The notes: generated from the sequence alone by a model not told the origin. Counted from the first letter of the stretch, positions 33,783-44,200 are shown. The stretch: 64,000 nt of DNA from Paenibacillus sp. EZ-K15 (GCF_002573715.1 NZ_PDHM01000018.1:84000-147999), one strand, 5' to 3'. Made by a program: numbers and translations.

Positions 33783-34595
33783 TTACATACAGAAGATATG
33801 TTGACCGATGGTTTTGACTTGAGGGCGGGTCCATATCCATGGCGAGGTCGCTGTTTTCGGATTAAAGTAATACAGACAGCCCCCTGTCGGATCCCAGCCA
33901 TTTAGCGCCTGCTCTACGGCTTTCCGCGCCTGCTCGTTCGGCTCAAGCCATATTTGACCGTCAGCCACCGCGGTAAAGGCTCTCGGCTCAAATATAACCC
34001 CATGCGGCGAGTTAGGGAAGCTTGGAGATTTCACCCGATTGATAATAACCGCCGCTACGGCAACCTGCCCTTCGAACGGTTCTCCGCGCGCTTCACCATA
34101 AACGGCATTCGCCATGATCCTTAAATCGTTGTCTGAAAGTCCCATTGTATTCGAAGAGGCTAAGTTGTTATTGCCGCCTTCCTTGTTGGATGTACCGCCG
34201 CCCGCACCGGCCGCTGCTCCGCCCCCACCTTCATGAAGCTTCGGAGCGGTCGGACGGAAATCCTTGGTTGCATTATACAGTTTAAGCTTGACCTTCGGAC
34301 CTACGACACCGTCCACCTTCATGCCAAACTCCGATTGGAACCATTTAACGGCTCCTTGAGTTTTGGAGCCAAATACGCTATCGATTTTGCCATGATAAAA
34401 GCCCAGGTGTTTCAGACGGCCTTGCAGCTCATACACATCTTCGCCGGTAGAACCAAATTTAATGGTCTGCTGGCTAAAGGTTGGCAAAGCTTCCTGAAGA
34501 TTCGAATGATCTGCTTTAAGGCCTCCCTGAGCGAAGACAACGGCAGATAACAGGATCGCAATGCTGATCAGAATCCAGATTCTTGAGTTTTTCAT
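33783..34595 (-). CDS. sleB: Spore cortex-lytic enzyme SleB
   Basis: A 270-aa exported germination enzyme. A signal peptide (IWILISIAILLSAVVFAQG) is followed by a peptidoglycan-binding type 1 domain (FGSTGEDVYELQGRLKHLGF near 47), a Gly/Ala-rich hinge near 125, and the C-terminal SleB/Hydrolase_2 domain with NAVYGEARGEPFEGQVAVAAV near 162 (the Glu is the lytic residue) and the closing WDPTGGCLYYFNP. It degrades muramic-delta-lactam cortex during germination. SD is AAAGG at 11 bases. A sigma-G promoter match lies just upstream. No ypeB follows. Confidence 0.93.
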   Translation of the reverse strand: MKNSRIWILISIAILLSAVVFAQGGLKADHSNLQEALPTFSQQTIKFGSTGEDVYELQGRLKHLGFYHGKIDSVFGSKTQGAVKWFQSEFGMKVDGVVGPKVKLKLYNATKDFRPTAPKLHEGGGGAAAGAGGGTSNKEGGNNNLASSNTMGLSDNDLRIMANAVYGEARGEPFEGQVAVAAVIINRVKSPSFPNSPHGVIFEPRAFTAVADGQIWLEPNEQARKAVEQALNGWDPTGGCLYYFNPKTATSPWIWTRPQVKTIGQHIFCM

Positions 34596-34641
34596 GCTGC
34601 GCTCTACCTTTCTCTTGTGGTTTAACAAGCCTCGCTACCGT

Positions 34642-34671
34642 TATTATGACAAGCCTGCCAGTTTCCTATGC
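34642..34671 (-). promoter_or_regulatory. Sigma-G promoter of sleB
   Basis: Minus-strand GCATA (34671-34667), exactly 18 bp, then CATAATA (34648-34642), a full match to forespore sigma-G promoters (GHATR-N18-CATNNTA), 46 bp before the sleB start. Consistent with known forespore expression of sleB. Confidence 0.8.
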
Positions 34672-34724
34672 ACCTGTTCGGCGAGAGGAGCGAACGAAGA
34701 CGGCACATCATTGAAACACAAAGA

Positions 34725-34749
34725 GAGCTGTTCCTCTAAGGAACAGCTC
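34725..34749 (-). terminator. Terminator of the galacturonate operon
   Basis: GAGCTGTTCC/GGAACAGCTC, a perfect 10-bp stem, about 38 nt past the GH105 stop on the minus strand, then TCTTTGTGTTT. Confidence 0.75.
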
Positions 34750-34787
34750 CTTGTCGTTCGGAGTATAGTTAACGATCCTGCACGGAT

Positions 34788-35900
34788 TTATTCAGATGTT
34801 CTGCCAAGTTCTACACACGCCATGACCAACGCTCCAACCCCATGAAGATCATTCTCGCACTGCTGCCTTTCCACATAGTGCTTATAATCGCCGACACCTG
34901 TCCCGATGCAGATTTTAGGCATAACCAGATGCCCCTGATCATTCATATATACAGATTGGGCCAGGCCATTATATCCGTGTCTTGCGTGCGAGATCAGGGA
35001 AGAATCCAGGTAACCGAGACGGATTCCTTTAGCTAAGGTATATATGAAGAGACTGGAGCATGAGGTTTCCAGCCAATTGTCCTCCCGGCCCCCTTTATCT
35101 ATAACCTGATACCACAGCCCGGTCAGTGGATCCTGATAACGCACCAGCGCCTCACTTAATTCACGGAGCACGACAGCCAGTTCTTCCCTCGCCGGATGAT
35201 CCTCAGGCAGTAAATCAAGGAATTCCACGATCGACAGCGCATACCAGCCTAACGCGCGTCCCCAAAATTCCGGGGATTGTCTGCTAACCGGATCTGCCCA
35301 AGGCATCGTTCTGCTCTCGTCCCAAGCATGATAAAATAACCCGGTTGCCTGGTCCTTGGTATGGGAACGCATCAGCCTCTCCTGGAACAGCACCTCGTCA
35401 AATAAATGCGGCTCGTTATACTGCTGCGCATATTTCATCGTGAACACGCCACCCATATACAAGCCGTCCAGCCACATCTGATAAGGGTAGCGATCCTTAT
35501 GCCAGTATCCTCCATCCGTGGTCCGATTCAGCGTAGATAACAGACGGAGCAGTTTATCCGCGGCAGCCCTGTACCGATGTTCGGGACATACGGCATCCAG
35601 CTCCATCAGGAGTTGGCCCGCTTGAACGGAATCCAGCTCCCCCCGCTCCAGCAGCAGATTCCCGTTGGAATCCACCAGATGATCGACATAACCCTTTACG
35701 TAATCCAAAAACTTTGACTCACCGCTAAATTTCCACAATTGAGACATGCCGACCAGAAATACGCCCTGATGGTAATGCCACCGCCCTGCAGGCGGCAGCT
35801 GCTCTGGCGAATATGTTTCCATGATCGATTGACAAGCCTTGGTGCCAAGTTCTAGGGGTGATAAGGTTAACGGTCCTTGCTGCTGAATAGGATTGGACAT
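34788..35900 (-). CDS. Unsaturated rhamnogalacturonyl hydrolase (GH105)
   Basis: A 370-aa (alpha/alpha)6-barrel protein of the YteR/YesR type. Key segments: WHYHQGVFLVGMSQLW near 43, GGYWHKDRYPYQMWLDGLYMG near 130 (the Asp is the likely catalytic acid), and GRALGWYALSIVEFLDLLPE near 215. These cytosolic enzymes remove the unsaturated uronic acid left by pectin lyases. No signal peptide. ATG after GAGGAGG; an earlier in-frame start lacks an SD. Last gene of a uxaC-uxaB-uxaA operon, so it supplies uronic acids to that pathway. Confidence 0.88.
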   Translation of the reverse strand: MSNPIQQQGPLTLSPLELGTKACQSIMETYSPEQLPPAGRWHYHQGVFLVGMSQLWKFSGESKFLDYVKGYVDHLVDSNGNLLLERGELDSVQAGQLLMELDAVCPEHRYRAAADKLLRLLSTLNRTTDGGYWHKDRYPYQMWLDGLYMGGVFTMKYAQQYNEPHLFDEVLFQERLMRSHTKDQATGLFYHAWDESRTMPWADPVSRQSPEFWGRALGWYALSIVEFLDLLPEDHPAREELAVVLRELSEALVRYQDPLTGLWYQVIDKGGREDNWLETSCSSLFIYTLAKGIRLGYLDSSLISHARHGYNGLAQSVYMNDQGHLVMPKICIGTGVGDYKHYVERQQCENDLHGVGALVMACVELGRTSE

Positions 35901-35945
35901 ATGTGCTCCTCCTCTTTTTTCTATACATCGTTCCAACAACTCATG

Positions 35946-37460
35946 CTATAAAATGACGCCATCCTTAAAAATGGATATTTCCCGGAAGCCATTGCGTTCA
36001 TTTCTCGTCTGTTCAATGCCCGAGGCTAATTGGACCATACGATTCATGAGTTCCTCATGGAGGTCATCCATGCTTTTACCTTCCAGCAAAGCACCTGCAT
36101 TAAAATCAATCCAATGCTTTTTGCGAGCGGCCAGTTCGGAATTGGTCGCGATTTTGACGGTGGGGACCGGGCCGCCAAACGGCGTCCCCCTGCCCGTCGT
36201 GAACAGCACGAGATGGGCGCCAGCTGCAGCCAAGGCCGTAACCGATACGAGATCATTGCCTGGCGCTTCGATCAGATTTAACCCCGGCTTCGTTGATCTC
36301 ACGCCGTAACGGAGTACATCGGATACCGTGGCATTTCCCCCTTTTTGAGTGCACCCCAGCGATTTCTCCTCCAGGGTTGTGATGCCACCGTCTTTATTCC
36401 CGGGAGAAGGATTTTCATAGATTTCCTGTCCGTGCGATACGAAATATTGCTTAAAATTGTTAATCAGCACCGTAATATCCTTAAACACCTGTTCGTCGGC
36501 TGCCCGGTCCATCAGGATCGTTTCGGCTCCGAACATCTCCGGCACCTCCGTCAGCAGAGCTGTGCCACCATGAGCGGTGATGGTATCTGCAATGCGGCCC
36601 GCCAGCGGATTGGCTGTAATGCCCGACAGACCGTCCGAGCCCCCGCATTTCAGTCCGACCTTCAGTTTGGAGAGAGGAACTTCCGTTCGTTTGAAAGTCT
36701 CGGCATATTCCACAAGCTCGGATATGAGGGACATGCCCTCCTCCAATTCATCCTCCATATCCTGAGCCCGCATATATTTGATGCGTTTCCCATCCTGCTC
36801 TCCAATCATGGCCTGCATCTGATCGATCTGATTGTTCTCGCAGCCAAGCCCGATAATAAGCACGCCTGCTGCATTGCCATGGTGGGCCAGGGATGAGAGC
36901 AGACGCTGGGTATGGCTTAGATCGTCTCCAAGCTGCGAGCAGCCGTAGGGATGCGGGAAGTGATAAACTCCATCAATGCCTCTCCCTTGAAACTGCTGGC
37001 CAGCCATGCGCGCTAACAGCTCGCAGGTTTTGTTAATGCAGCCGACGGTGTTGATGATCCAAATTTCGTTGCGGATCCCAACCTCACCGCTCGGTCTGAT
37101 ATATCCATGGAACGTCGGGGATTCCATAACAGTTGGTGAATCTTGAGGCGCTGCTTTTGGATTAGGCTTATACTGGTACTCCACTTCACCGGATAGTCCG
37201 GTTTTCAAATTGTGAGTATGGATCCATCGTCCCGGCAAAATGACTTCCTTCGCCAGTCCGATCGAATAACCGAATTTTAAAACATGGCTGCCCGGCTCTA
37301 TCAATCGAAGAGCCACCTTGTGACCTTTGGGCACGTTCTCGGTTACCTCGATCGCATGCTCCTTCCCGTTCAGAAGCCCGATGGCATGTTCTCCTGCTGA
37401 CAAAGGACGAAGCGCGATGCCTACATCATCCTTGTTGTGAAGTATGACGATGTCGCTCAT
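35946..37460 (-). CDS. uxaA: Altronate dehydratase
   Basis: A 504-aa UxaA: an N-terminal SAF-like domain (GEHAIGLLNGKEHAIEV, GHKVALRLIEPGSHVLKFGY), then the large catalytic domain with GYIRPSGEVGIRNEIWIINT near 118, YGCSQLGDD near 172 and KCGGSDGLSGITANP near 270. It turns D-altronate into 2-keto-3-deoxygluconate using iron/manganese. Its ATG overlaps the uxaB stop (ATGA), so the two are coupled. No kdgK or kdgA follows in this window, so later steps are encoded elsewhere. Confidence 0.95.
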   Translation of the reverse strand: MSDIVILHNKDDVGIALRPLSAGEHAIGLLNGKEHAIEVTENVPKGHKVALRLIEPGSHVLKFGYSIGLAKEVILPGRWIHTHNLKTGLSGEVEYQYKPNPKAAPQDSPTVMESPTFHGYIRPSGEVGIRNEIWIINTVGCINKTCELLARMAGQQFQGRGIDGVYHFPHPYGCSQLGDDLSHTQRLLSSLAHHGNAAGVLIIGLGCENNQIDQMQAMIGEQDGKRIKYMRAQDMEDELEEGMSLISELVEYAETFKRTEVPLSKLKVGLKCGGSDGLSGITANPLAGRIADTITAHGGTALLTEVPEMFGAETILMDRAADEQVFKDITVLINNFKQYFVSHGQEIYENPSPGNKDGGITTLEEKSLGCTQKGGNATVSDVLRYGVRSTKPGLNLIEAPGNDLVSVTALAAAGAHLVLFTTGRGTPFGGPVPTVKIATNSELAARKKHWIDFNAGALLEGKSMDDLHEELMNRMVQLASGIEQTRNERNGFREISIFKDGVIL

Positions 37461-38968
37461 GTCTCGATCAGCTCCATTTCTTCGATATAGCTGCTTACAA
37501 CTTCATGAAGATTGGATATCTGGTTCAAATCCTCGCCCCATAAAGCCTGATTGCCAAGAATGGATGCCACAAGCTGACGTATACTCCATTCCCCGCCTTC
37601 TACCTTTTGCCACGCTTGACAAAATGTCATCAGGCTGTCTGGATCATCTCTTAACAGCATCTGTTTACCATCAAGACACGTTCCGTTCCACTGCCCCTCG
37701 ATCGATTTGGCATGATACAGACGGATCAAGGAGGCCAATCCCCGAGTCATAAGGCTTGGGAGCGTGTTGTGCGAACTGACATATTCCTTTAAGCTTGGCA
37801 AAAGTCTCACCTTGAACTTGGAGATGCTGTTCATGGCAATATCCTGGAGATTGTGCCGAAGAAAGGGATTGCGGAATCGCTCCCATACAGATATGGCATA
37901 TGCTGTAACCTCTTCCAACGGGAGAGGCACCAAGGGGACGATCTCTTGCAACATTGCGTCGCGAATGTCTTTTCCCCATTCCGTGCTTTCTGCGATCTCT
38001 TTCACTTCAGTGAAACCATGAAGCAAACCGATGGAAGCCATCAGCGTATGCGTTCCATTCAATATTCTTACCTTTCTCACTTGATACGGGGTCAGATCGG
38101 GTACCCACCTTACCTGGAGACCCGCTGACTGCAGGGGCAGCCTGGACTCCAAGGACGGGTCGCCCTCAATAGCCCAGAAATAATAGGGCTCCGCCGTGTT
38201 CAACAATCGGTCTTCATAACCCCATTGGTCAAAATAGCGCTCAGCCTCTTCCGGATAACCGGTTACGATCCGGTCCACAAGTGAGTTCAGAAACAGGTTG
38301 CACTCCTCGATCCAGCTCCGAAAAGACGACGAAAGCCCCCAATCCTCTGCATGCCGCAGCACAATCGAGCGCAAGATGTCCCCGTTTCGTTCCAGCAGCT
38401 CGCATGGGAGGATCAACAGGCCCTTGTCCGGCGAGCCTTCATAACACTCATAACGCCGATATAAAAGCATGGTCAGCTTTGCGGGGAATGACATCGGTGG
38501 TTCCGACGGATTCCAGTCACTGTGCTGATAATCAAGACCAGCTTCCGTTGTATTGGAGACTACGATCTCCAGGGAATCCAGCTCGGCTATCCTTAAGAAA
38601 TTCTCCCATTCCGCATAAGGATCTATGATCTTTGAGAACACCGGGATCCACCGTTCTTCTTCAATCTTCCGTCCATCCTGCATACCTCGGGTCAGCAAAC
38701 CGTAAATCCCTTCCTGCTCTCGAAGCTGCTCCAGCTTACGTCGTCCCCCTGGTCTTGGCTGACTGACGGCAACGCTCCCTTGAAATAACCCCTGCCGGTT
38801 GCATTCATAGATCATCCAATCGAAGAACCCCCTAAGAAAGTTGCCCTCGCCGATTTGAAGCACCTTAACGGGGTAATTCAACATTTCCAAGTGGTTCTGC
38901 TGTTGTAATTGTAAAAAATCCCGTCCTATCAACTTCAGCGCTCGGCCACGGTCTGTCTCTGCATCCAT
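37457..38968 (-). CDS. uxaB: Tagaturonate reductase (altronate oxidoreductase)
   Basis: A 503-aa member of the mannitol dehydrogenase superfamily. The NAD-binding site is VLQIGEGNFLRGFFDWMIYE near residue 37; the C-terminal domain has RKVRILNGTHTLMASIGLLHG near 317 (Lys/Asn/His active-site set). It reduces D-tagaturonate to D-altronate. ATG 38968 lies eight bases after the uxaC stop with AAGGGAG overlapping the uxaC end; a longer in-frame extension inside uxaC is rejected. Length equals typical UxaB (about 480-500). Confidence 0.93.
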   Translation of the reverse strand: MDAETDRGRALKLIGRDFLQLQQQNHLEMLNYPVKVLQIGEGNFLRGFFDWMIYECNRQGLFQGSVAVSQPRPGGRRKLEQLREQEGIYGLLTRGMQDGRKIEEERWIPVFSKIIDPYAEWENFLRIAELDSLEIVVSNTTEAGLDYQHSDWNPSEPPMSFPAKLTMLLYRRYECYEGSPDKGLLILPCELLERNGDILRSIVLRHAEDWGLSSSFRSWIEECNLFLNSLVDRIVTGYPEEAERYFDQWGYEDRLLNTAEPYYFWAIEGDPSLESRLPLQSAGLQVRWVPDLTPYQVRKVRILNGTHTLMASIGLLHGFTEVKEIAESTEWGKDIRDAMLQEIVPLVPLPLEEVTAYAISVWERFRNPFLRHNLQDIAMNSISKFKVRLLPSLKEYVSSHNTLPSLMTRGLASLIRLYHAKSIEGQWNGTCLDGKQMLLRDDPDSLMTFCQAWQKVEGGEWSIRQLVASILGNQALWGEDLNQISNLHEVVSSYIEEMELIET

Positions 38969-38976
38969 GATCTGAT

Positions 38977-40404
38977 CTATCTCCCTTCCATCCGGCCAAA
39001 TCGGAAGTAACTCTCTGCGTTGTTGTAACAAATATCCTGTACAATTCCCCCGAGCCATGGAAGATCTTCCGGCGCTTCTCCCCGTGTAACCCAATCTCCG
39101 AGGAGATTGCACAGAATCCGCCGGAAATACTCATGACGGGTATAGGATAAGAAACTTCTGGAGTCGGTCAGCATGCCGACAAATCGGCTTAACAGCCCCA
39201 TATTGCCGAGTTTGCTCATCTGGTCGACCATACCGTCCTTGGTATCATTGAACCACCAAGCGGATCCGAACTGGATTTTACCCGGAATGCCGTCGCCTTG
39301 AAAACTGCCGATAAGTGCTGCGAGAATATCGTTATCGCTTGGGTTAAGCGAATAAAGAATCGTTCTCGGAAGTGCCCGCTCTTGATCAAGCCGATCCATC
39401 AACTTCACGAGCGGTACCGCGATTGGACTATCGTGAATCGAATCATAACCGGTATCCGGGCCCAATTCTCGGAACATCCGGGTGTTATTGTTGCGCTGGG
39501 CATTAATATGAAATTGCATGACCCAGCCGAGTTTCGCGTAGATTTGGCCGAGATAAAGCAGCGTATACGTTTTGAATTGTTCCTCCTCCTGACGGGAAAC
39601 CCGCTCCCCTTGAAGCGCTTTCAGGAATATGTCAGCCGCTTGCTTCTCCGTAACCTCTTGATAGGGCACATAATCCAGCGCATGATCGGATACCCGGCCG
39701 CCAACCGAATGGAAAAACTCAGCCCGCTGCTCAAGTGCCTTCAGGAATACCGAATAATCCGTAATCTCCATCTGACTTCGGTCCGCCAACAATTTCACCC
39801 AGGGCAGGAACGTCTCCCGGTTAATCTCCAGTCCCTTATCCGGACGGAATGAGGGGAGCATCTGAAATCCGGTATCGCCTTCCTCCGCCAACTTGATATG
39901 ATATTCCAGGTTATCCGTCGGATCATCTGTCGTACAGACGACTTTCACACGGCTTGAAACGATCAATCCCCGGGTTGTCAAATCATGTTCCTGCAGTCGC
40001 TTGTTTGCCGCTTCCCATATCTGCGGAGCATTCTGTTCATGAATGATATCCCTAATGCCAAACAGTCTTTGCAGCTCCAGATGAGACCAATGGAATAACG
40101 GATTGCCGATCGTCATCGGAACGGTGCGCGTCCAAGCCAAGAAGCGGTCATAATCGCTCACTCCCGGGCCGCCCGTGATGTATGCCTCTTCCACTCCAGC
40201 GGCTCGCATTGCCCGCCATTTATAGTGATCGCCGTTAATCCACGCTTCGGTCAAGTTCTCAAACCGGTGATTGTCATAGATCATTTTCGGACTCAGATGA
40301 CAGTGGTAGTCGATGATTGGCATGTCTTTTGCATAATCGTGGTATAAGGTACGCGCAGTCTCGTTGTTGAGCAAAAAATGTTCATCCATAAAAGGTCTCA
40401 TCAT
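38977..40404 (-). CDS. uxaC: Uronate isomerase
   Basis: A 475-aa amidohydrolase-fold isomerase that converts galacturonate to tagaturonate (or glucuronate to fructuronate). Motifs: PIIDYHCHLSPKMI near 30 (metal-binding HxH), FHWSHLELQRLFG near 105, and the C-terminal TDSRSFLSYTRHEYFRRILC near 437. First gene of the operon, divergent from the AraC regulator over 191 bp. Start is one of two adjacent ATGs (40404 or 40401) with GGCGGTG just ahead; the GTG/ATG further up is less well placed. Confidence 0.94.
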   Translation of the reverse strand: MMRPFMDEHFLLNNETARTLYHDYAKDMPIIDYHCHLSPKMIYDNHRFENLTEAWINGDHYKWRAMRAAGVEEAYITGGPGVSDYDRFLAWTRTVPMTIGNPLFHWSHLELQRLFGIRDIIHEQNAPQIWEAANKRLQEHDLTTRGLIVSSRVKVVCTTDDPTDNLEYHIKLAEEGDTGFQMLPSFRPDKGLEINRETFLPWVKLLADRSQMEITDYSVFLKALEQRAEFFHSVGGRVSDHALDYVPYQEVTEKQAADIFLKALQGERVSRQEEEQFKTYTLLYLGQIYAKLGWVMQFHINAQRNNNTRMFRELGPDTGYDSIHDSPIAVPLVKLMDRLDQERALPRTILYSLNPSDNDILAALIGSFQGDGIPGKIQFGSAWWFNDTKDGMVDQMSKLGNMGLLSRFVGMLTDSRSFLSYTRHEYFRRILCNLLGDWVTRGEAPEDLPWLGGIVQDICYNNAESYFRFGRMEGR

Positions 40405-40511
40405 AACACCGCCCATTTCTGTAGATTATCTACTATGTTACGGCATCATCAGTTGGATTTCTTCACGTTTATTGCGAAATTGAAGGATTATTCAACATAT
40501 CTTGCTTTGTT

Positions 40512-40540
40512 TTGGTTAATAGAAGTTGCTACAATATAAC
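40512..40540 (+). promoter_or_regulatory. Sigma-A promoter candidate for the AraC regulator
   Basis: TTGGTT, 17 bp, TATAAC, ending about 55 bp before the regulator start. The divergent uxaC promoter must lie in the same 190-bp region; a TTGAAT-N16-AATAAA candidate on the minus strand is weaker, as expected for an activator-dependent promoter. Confidence 0.55.
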
Positions 40541-40595
40541 TGAAGAACTGGAATAGACCTGATCATGAAGGAATTGAAACGAAACGGGGGCGATT

Positions 40596-41456
40596 ATGAT
40601 ATCCAGCGATACCCATACCGTAACCTACGGAGAAGAAGAAGGGGAATTTTACTACCATCGCATTCATCGCACAAAGCCCTTTGAACGAAATAACCATTAT
40701 CATGGAACCTATGAAATCTACTATCTGGTTTCAGGCGAGCGCAATTATTTTATCAAAGAAAAATTGTACACCATTCGGGCGGGAGACCTCATTCTCATCA
40801 ATAAATTCGACGTTCATAAAACCTCGGGTCAAGGCGATCCGGAGCATGAACGTATCGTCATTAATTTTAGCGATTCTTTTCTGGGGAAAGGCCACCCCTT
40901 GCTGGCATCCGGATTGCTGAGCATGTTTAATCAGGATACGCCGCTGTTGCGTTTAACCGTTCCAGAGCAAGCAATCATCATGCAAATTTTGAATAAAATG
41001 GCCGATGAAATCAGCGAAGGCTCCGCTTCGTACGAATACATGCTGCAGGTACTGCTTACGGAGTTATTAATTAAAATCTCTCGGTTAACCCATTCCGCCT
41101 CGCTGCCTGCTCACACCTCCATGAATCCACTCCATCAGAAAATCACGGACGTCGTTAAGTTTATTCACGCCCATTACGCAGACAAAATCACGCTGCAGCA
41201 ATTATCTGAAACCTTCTACATCAGCCCGTTCTACCTGTCCCGGATATTCAAAGAAATTACGGGCTTTACGATCATTAACTATCTGAACCTCACCCGCATT
41301 CGCGAGGCACAGCGCCTTCTGACGGATACGGACCTGAAAATCGTGGACATCGCCGAATCGATCGGCTTTGAAAGCCTGACGCATTTTGACCGAACCTTTA
41401 AGAAACTTATGAAAATGACGGCGAGCAAATACCGCAAAAGGCACAGTATCCCGTGA
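40596..41456 (+). CDS. AraC-family regulator of galacturonate genes
   Basis: A 286-aa protein with an N-terminal cupin sensor domain (NNHYHGTYEIYYLVSGERNYF near residue 32) and a C-terminal double helix-turn-helix (ITLQQLSETFYISPFYLSRIF near 203; IVDIAESIGFESLTHFDRTFKKL near 249). It is divergent from uxaC-uxaB-uxaA-GH105, which points to a uronate-responsive activator of that operon (inference from position). SD GGGGG at seven bases before ATG. Confidence 0.9.
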   Translation: MISSDTHTVTYGEEEGEFYYHRIHRTKPFERNNHYHGTYEIYYLVSGERNYFIKEKLYTIRAGDLILINKFDVHKTSGQGDPEHERIVINFSDSFLGKGHPLLASGLLSMFNQDTPLLRLTVPEQAIIMQILNKMADEISEGSASYEYMLQVLLTELLIKISRLTHSASLPAHTSMNPLHQKITDVVKFIHAHYADKITLQQLSETFYISPFYLSRIFKEITGFTIINYLNLTRIREAQRLLTDTDLKIVDIAESIGFESLTHFDRTFKKLMKMTASKYRKRHSIP

Positions 41457-41462
41457 ACCAAC

Positions 41463-41510
41463 AAAAAAGGAAGCGATCAACCCAAAATTCTGGTTGTTCG
41501 CTTCCTTTTT
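41463..41510. terminator. Bidirectional terminator
   Basis: AAAAAGGAAGCGA and TCGCTTCCTTTTT, extended inward by CAACC/GGTTG, lie between the converging AraC gene and ftsK. A- and T-runs on both sides suit both genes. Confidence 0.85.
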
Positions 41511-41533
41511 CTGAAGTTAAGGGATTGACTCCC

Positions 41534-44179
41534 TTAACTGATTCGATTCTGCTGTTGTTGGTATTGCTCCATAGACATCAGCACTTCCCGCGGTTTGCTT
41601 CCCTCGTAAGGTCCGATAATCCCGCGTGCCTCCATGGAATCAATAAGACGCGCTGCACGGGTATAGCCTACGCGCATTCTCCGCTGCAGCAGCGATACGG
41701 ACGCTTGCTTCGCTTCCAGTACGATGGTCACCGCCTGCTCATACAGCTCATCCAATTCTTCTTCATCCGAATTCGACGATTCCTCTATCTCAGGCACTAA
41801 CGACTCATCATATTCCGCCTGCCCTTGATCCCGGACAAAATCCACAATGTTCTCGACTTCATGATCACTCATGAAGGCTCCCTGCACCCGGATCGGCTTG
41901 GAGGAACCCATCGGCATAAACAGCATATCCCCGCGGCCAAGCAGCTTCTCTGCTCCCGCCATATCCAGAATCGTTCGGGAATCGACCTGCGAAGATACAC
42001 CAAAGGCAATACGCGACGGAATGTTTGCTTTAATGACTCCGGTAATAACGTCGACCGACGGACGCTGCGTCGCAATGATCAAGTGAATCCCGGCTGCACG
42101 GGCCATTTGGGCCAGACGCGTGATCGCGTCTTCCACATCGTTGGCTGCAACCATCATCAAATCGGCCAGCTCGTCCACGATCACGACGATATAAGGCAAT
42201 ACTGCCGGCAGATTATCCTTCATCAGATTGTTGTAGCCTTCAATATTTCTCGTCCCGGATTTGGAGAACAGCTCATACCGTTTCTCCATCTCTACTACGA
42301 TTTTCTTAAGTGCCAAGGATGCCCGCTTCGGATCCGTTACCACCGGTGCCATCAAATGCGGAATTCCGTTGTAGACATTGAGCTCGACCATCTTCGGATC
42401 GACCATCAGAAACTTAACCTCATCCGGCTTCGCTTTATACAGAATGCTGGTAATGATGCCGTTGATACATACGGATTTACCCGAACCCGTTGCACCTGCA
42501 ACAAGAAGATGGGGCATGCGTGCCAAATTACCGACAATCGTCTGGCCTGAAATATCACGGCCAAATGCAATTGACAGCTTCGATTCCGCTTCTTGGAACG
42601 TCGGCGTCTCCATAACCTCTCTCATCGTAACCAGTGATACTTCGTTGTTCGGCACTTCGATCCCGATGGCTGATTTGCCGGGAATCGGCGCTTCCATCCG
42701 AATATCCTTGGCCGCAAGCGCGAGTGCAATATCATCGGTCAGATTGACGATCCGGCTGACCTTAACCCCGATGTCCGGCTGAATTTCGTAGCGGGTTACC
42801 GACGGCCCCCGGACAACCTCCAGCACCTTGGCCCGAACGCCAAAACTTTCCAGCGTCGCCTCCAGCTTGCGCGCTGTCTGCATATAATCATTCTGGTCTC
42901 CACCCTTACCGCCGTTATTCGGTTTGGATAGCAGCCGGAATGGAGGCAGCTTGTACGGCTTGGGTGGCGGAGCCGGAGGTGCTGCCGGTGCCGTTCCCTC
43001 CTGCCCCTCATTACCTGCAGCAGCAGCTCCATTCAACTCGTCATTCGACGCTTCAAGGCTACCACCGATGGGCTCAGGACTTGCTGCCATGTTCCCCGAA
43101 GGGTCCTCTTGTGCCGAAGGTATCACCGCTTCGTGATCGTCGTACTCGTCATCCAGGCGCCCTTCTTGTTTCACTTGCTCGAAGAAATCACGAATAATCG
43201 GCGAGGAAGGCACGGATTCTGCTGCAGGAGTAATAACATCCGCTCCCTCCTCCGGTTGAACCGGACTGTTGAACAGGACGACCTCCCCTTTCTCCTTAGC
43301 GCCATGCCCGTTGCCAACGGTAAATACCGGAGCCGCCTCATCCGCAGCATCCCCAGCCTCTTCCACTGCTTCGTTCCGTTTGTTGCCTTTGGAACCGAAC
43401 AGCTGGAAGAATTGCGGCGCTTTGCGGCGCGGCAGCCTCATGCTCTCCATATCATCCATATCATCTTCATCTAGATCTTCCGGCAGCTGCATGCGTTGTT
43501 CCTTCGCACTTGATTTTGCCGCAGCTCTTGATTTGGTCTGCTGGCTGTTCACTTTTTTCTGAATCCGTTCTCCAGCCTTTACAACCCTCACGCGGAACAT
43601 CCGCATTAAATCAACATAGGACAAATTGGTAATCAGCATGAAGCTGATTACTAGCATGACAATCACAATCAACTTTGCCCCTATGCTGCCAAACAGCATT
43701 AACAGAAAGGCAAACTGCAACGCTCCAATGTAACCGCCGCTGATGTCTCTGCCCATGACGGGATGATGTCCATCATCTGCCCCGGCATGAAGGAGCTCGC
43801 CTTGCAAATCACTATGTATCTGGCTCATCGCATTTGACGCATTCAATTGTCCAATCGGGGCCAGCTTCGACTCCAAACCTGCAATGCTGCTCATTAAAGT
43901 GAGCGATAATACCAAGAGAAGGACACCGGTGCGTCTGCTGTTCCACCGTTTGGGCCATTTCCGGTGAATCATCACCATTAACCCGTAATAGATGCCGATT
44001 AGGGGGATGATAAAATAATATTTGCCCAGCAGATATCCCGACATCTTGGACAGGGAACGCCCTACCGGTGCTTCTCCGGATAATGCGATGACCGAAAGTG
44101 TCATCAATACAATCCCATAAATTTCATACTTCAATACGGCTGCAAAGGCTGCCTTCTTCTTTCTTTTCCGCTTTGCCAA
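41534..44179 (-). CDS. ftsK: DNA translocase FtsK/SpoIIIE
   Basis: An 881-aa DNA pump. Four N-terminal membrane helices (about residues 18-190) are followed by an acidic, Pro/Ala-rich linker to about 395, the alpha/beta RecA-like motor with Walker [16 protein letters not shown] near 555 and Walker [15 protein letters not shown] near 665, and the C-terminal gamma winged helix ([20 protein letters not shown]). It moves chromosome DNA through the septum. I place the start at TTG 44179, six bases after GGGGGTG. The ATG at 44200 lies directly beside a TATAAT box (44201-44206), so transcripts probably begin after it. Confidence 0.93.
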   Translation of the reverse strand: MAKRKRKKKAAFAAVLKYEIYGIVLMTLSVIALSGEAPVGRSLSKMSGYLLGKYYFIIPLIGIYYGLMVMIHRKWPKRWNSRRTGVLLLVLSLTLMSSIAGLESKLAPIGQLNASNAMSQIHSDLQGELLHAGADDGHHPVMGRDISGGYIGALQFAFLLMLFGSIGAKLIVIVMLVISFMLITNLSYVDLMRMFRVRVVKAGERIQKKVNSQQTKSRAAAKSSAKEQRMQLPEDLDEDDMDDMESMRLPRRKAPQFFQLFGSKGNKRNEAVEEAGDAADEAAPVFTVGNGHGAKEKGEVVLFNSPVQPEEGADVITPAAESVPSSPIIRDFFEQVKQEGRLDDEYDDHEAVIPSAQEDPSGNMAASPEPIGGSLEASNDELNGAAAAGNEGQEGTAPAAPPAPPPKPYKLPPFRLLSKPNNGGKGGDQNDYMQTARKLEATLESFGVRAKVLEVVRGPSVTRYEIQPDIGVKVSRIVNLTDDIALALAAKDIRMEAPIPGKSAIGIEVPNNEVSLVTMREVMETPTFQEAESKLSIAFGRDISGQTIVGNLARMPHLLVAGATGSGKSVCINGIITSILYKAKPDEVKFLMVDPKMVELNVYNGIPHLMAPVVTDPKRASLALKKIVVEMEKRYELFSKSGTRNIEGYNNLMKDNLPAVLPYIVVIVDELADLMMVAANDVEDAITRLAQMARAAGIHLIIATQRPSVDVITGVIKANIPSRIAFGVSSQVDSRTILDMAGAEKLLGRGDMLFMPMGSSKPIRVQGAFMSDHEVENIVDFVRDQGQAEYDESLVPEIEESSNSDEEELDELYEQAVTIVLEAKQASVSLLQRRMRVGYTRAARLIDSMEARGIIGPYEGSKPREVLMSMEQYQQQQNRIS

Positions 44180-44200
44180 AAGTGTCACCCCCGAATCCAT

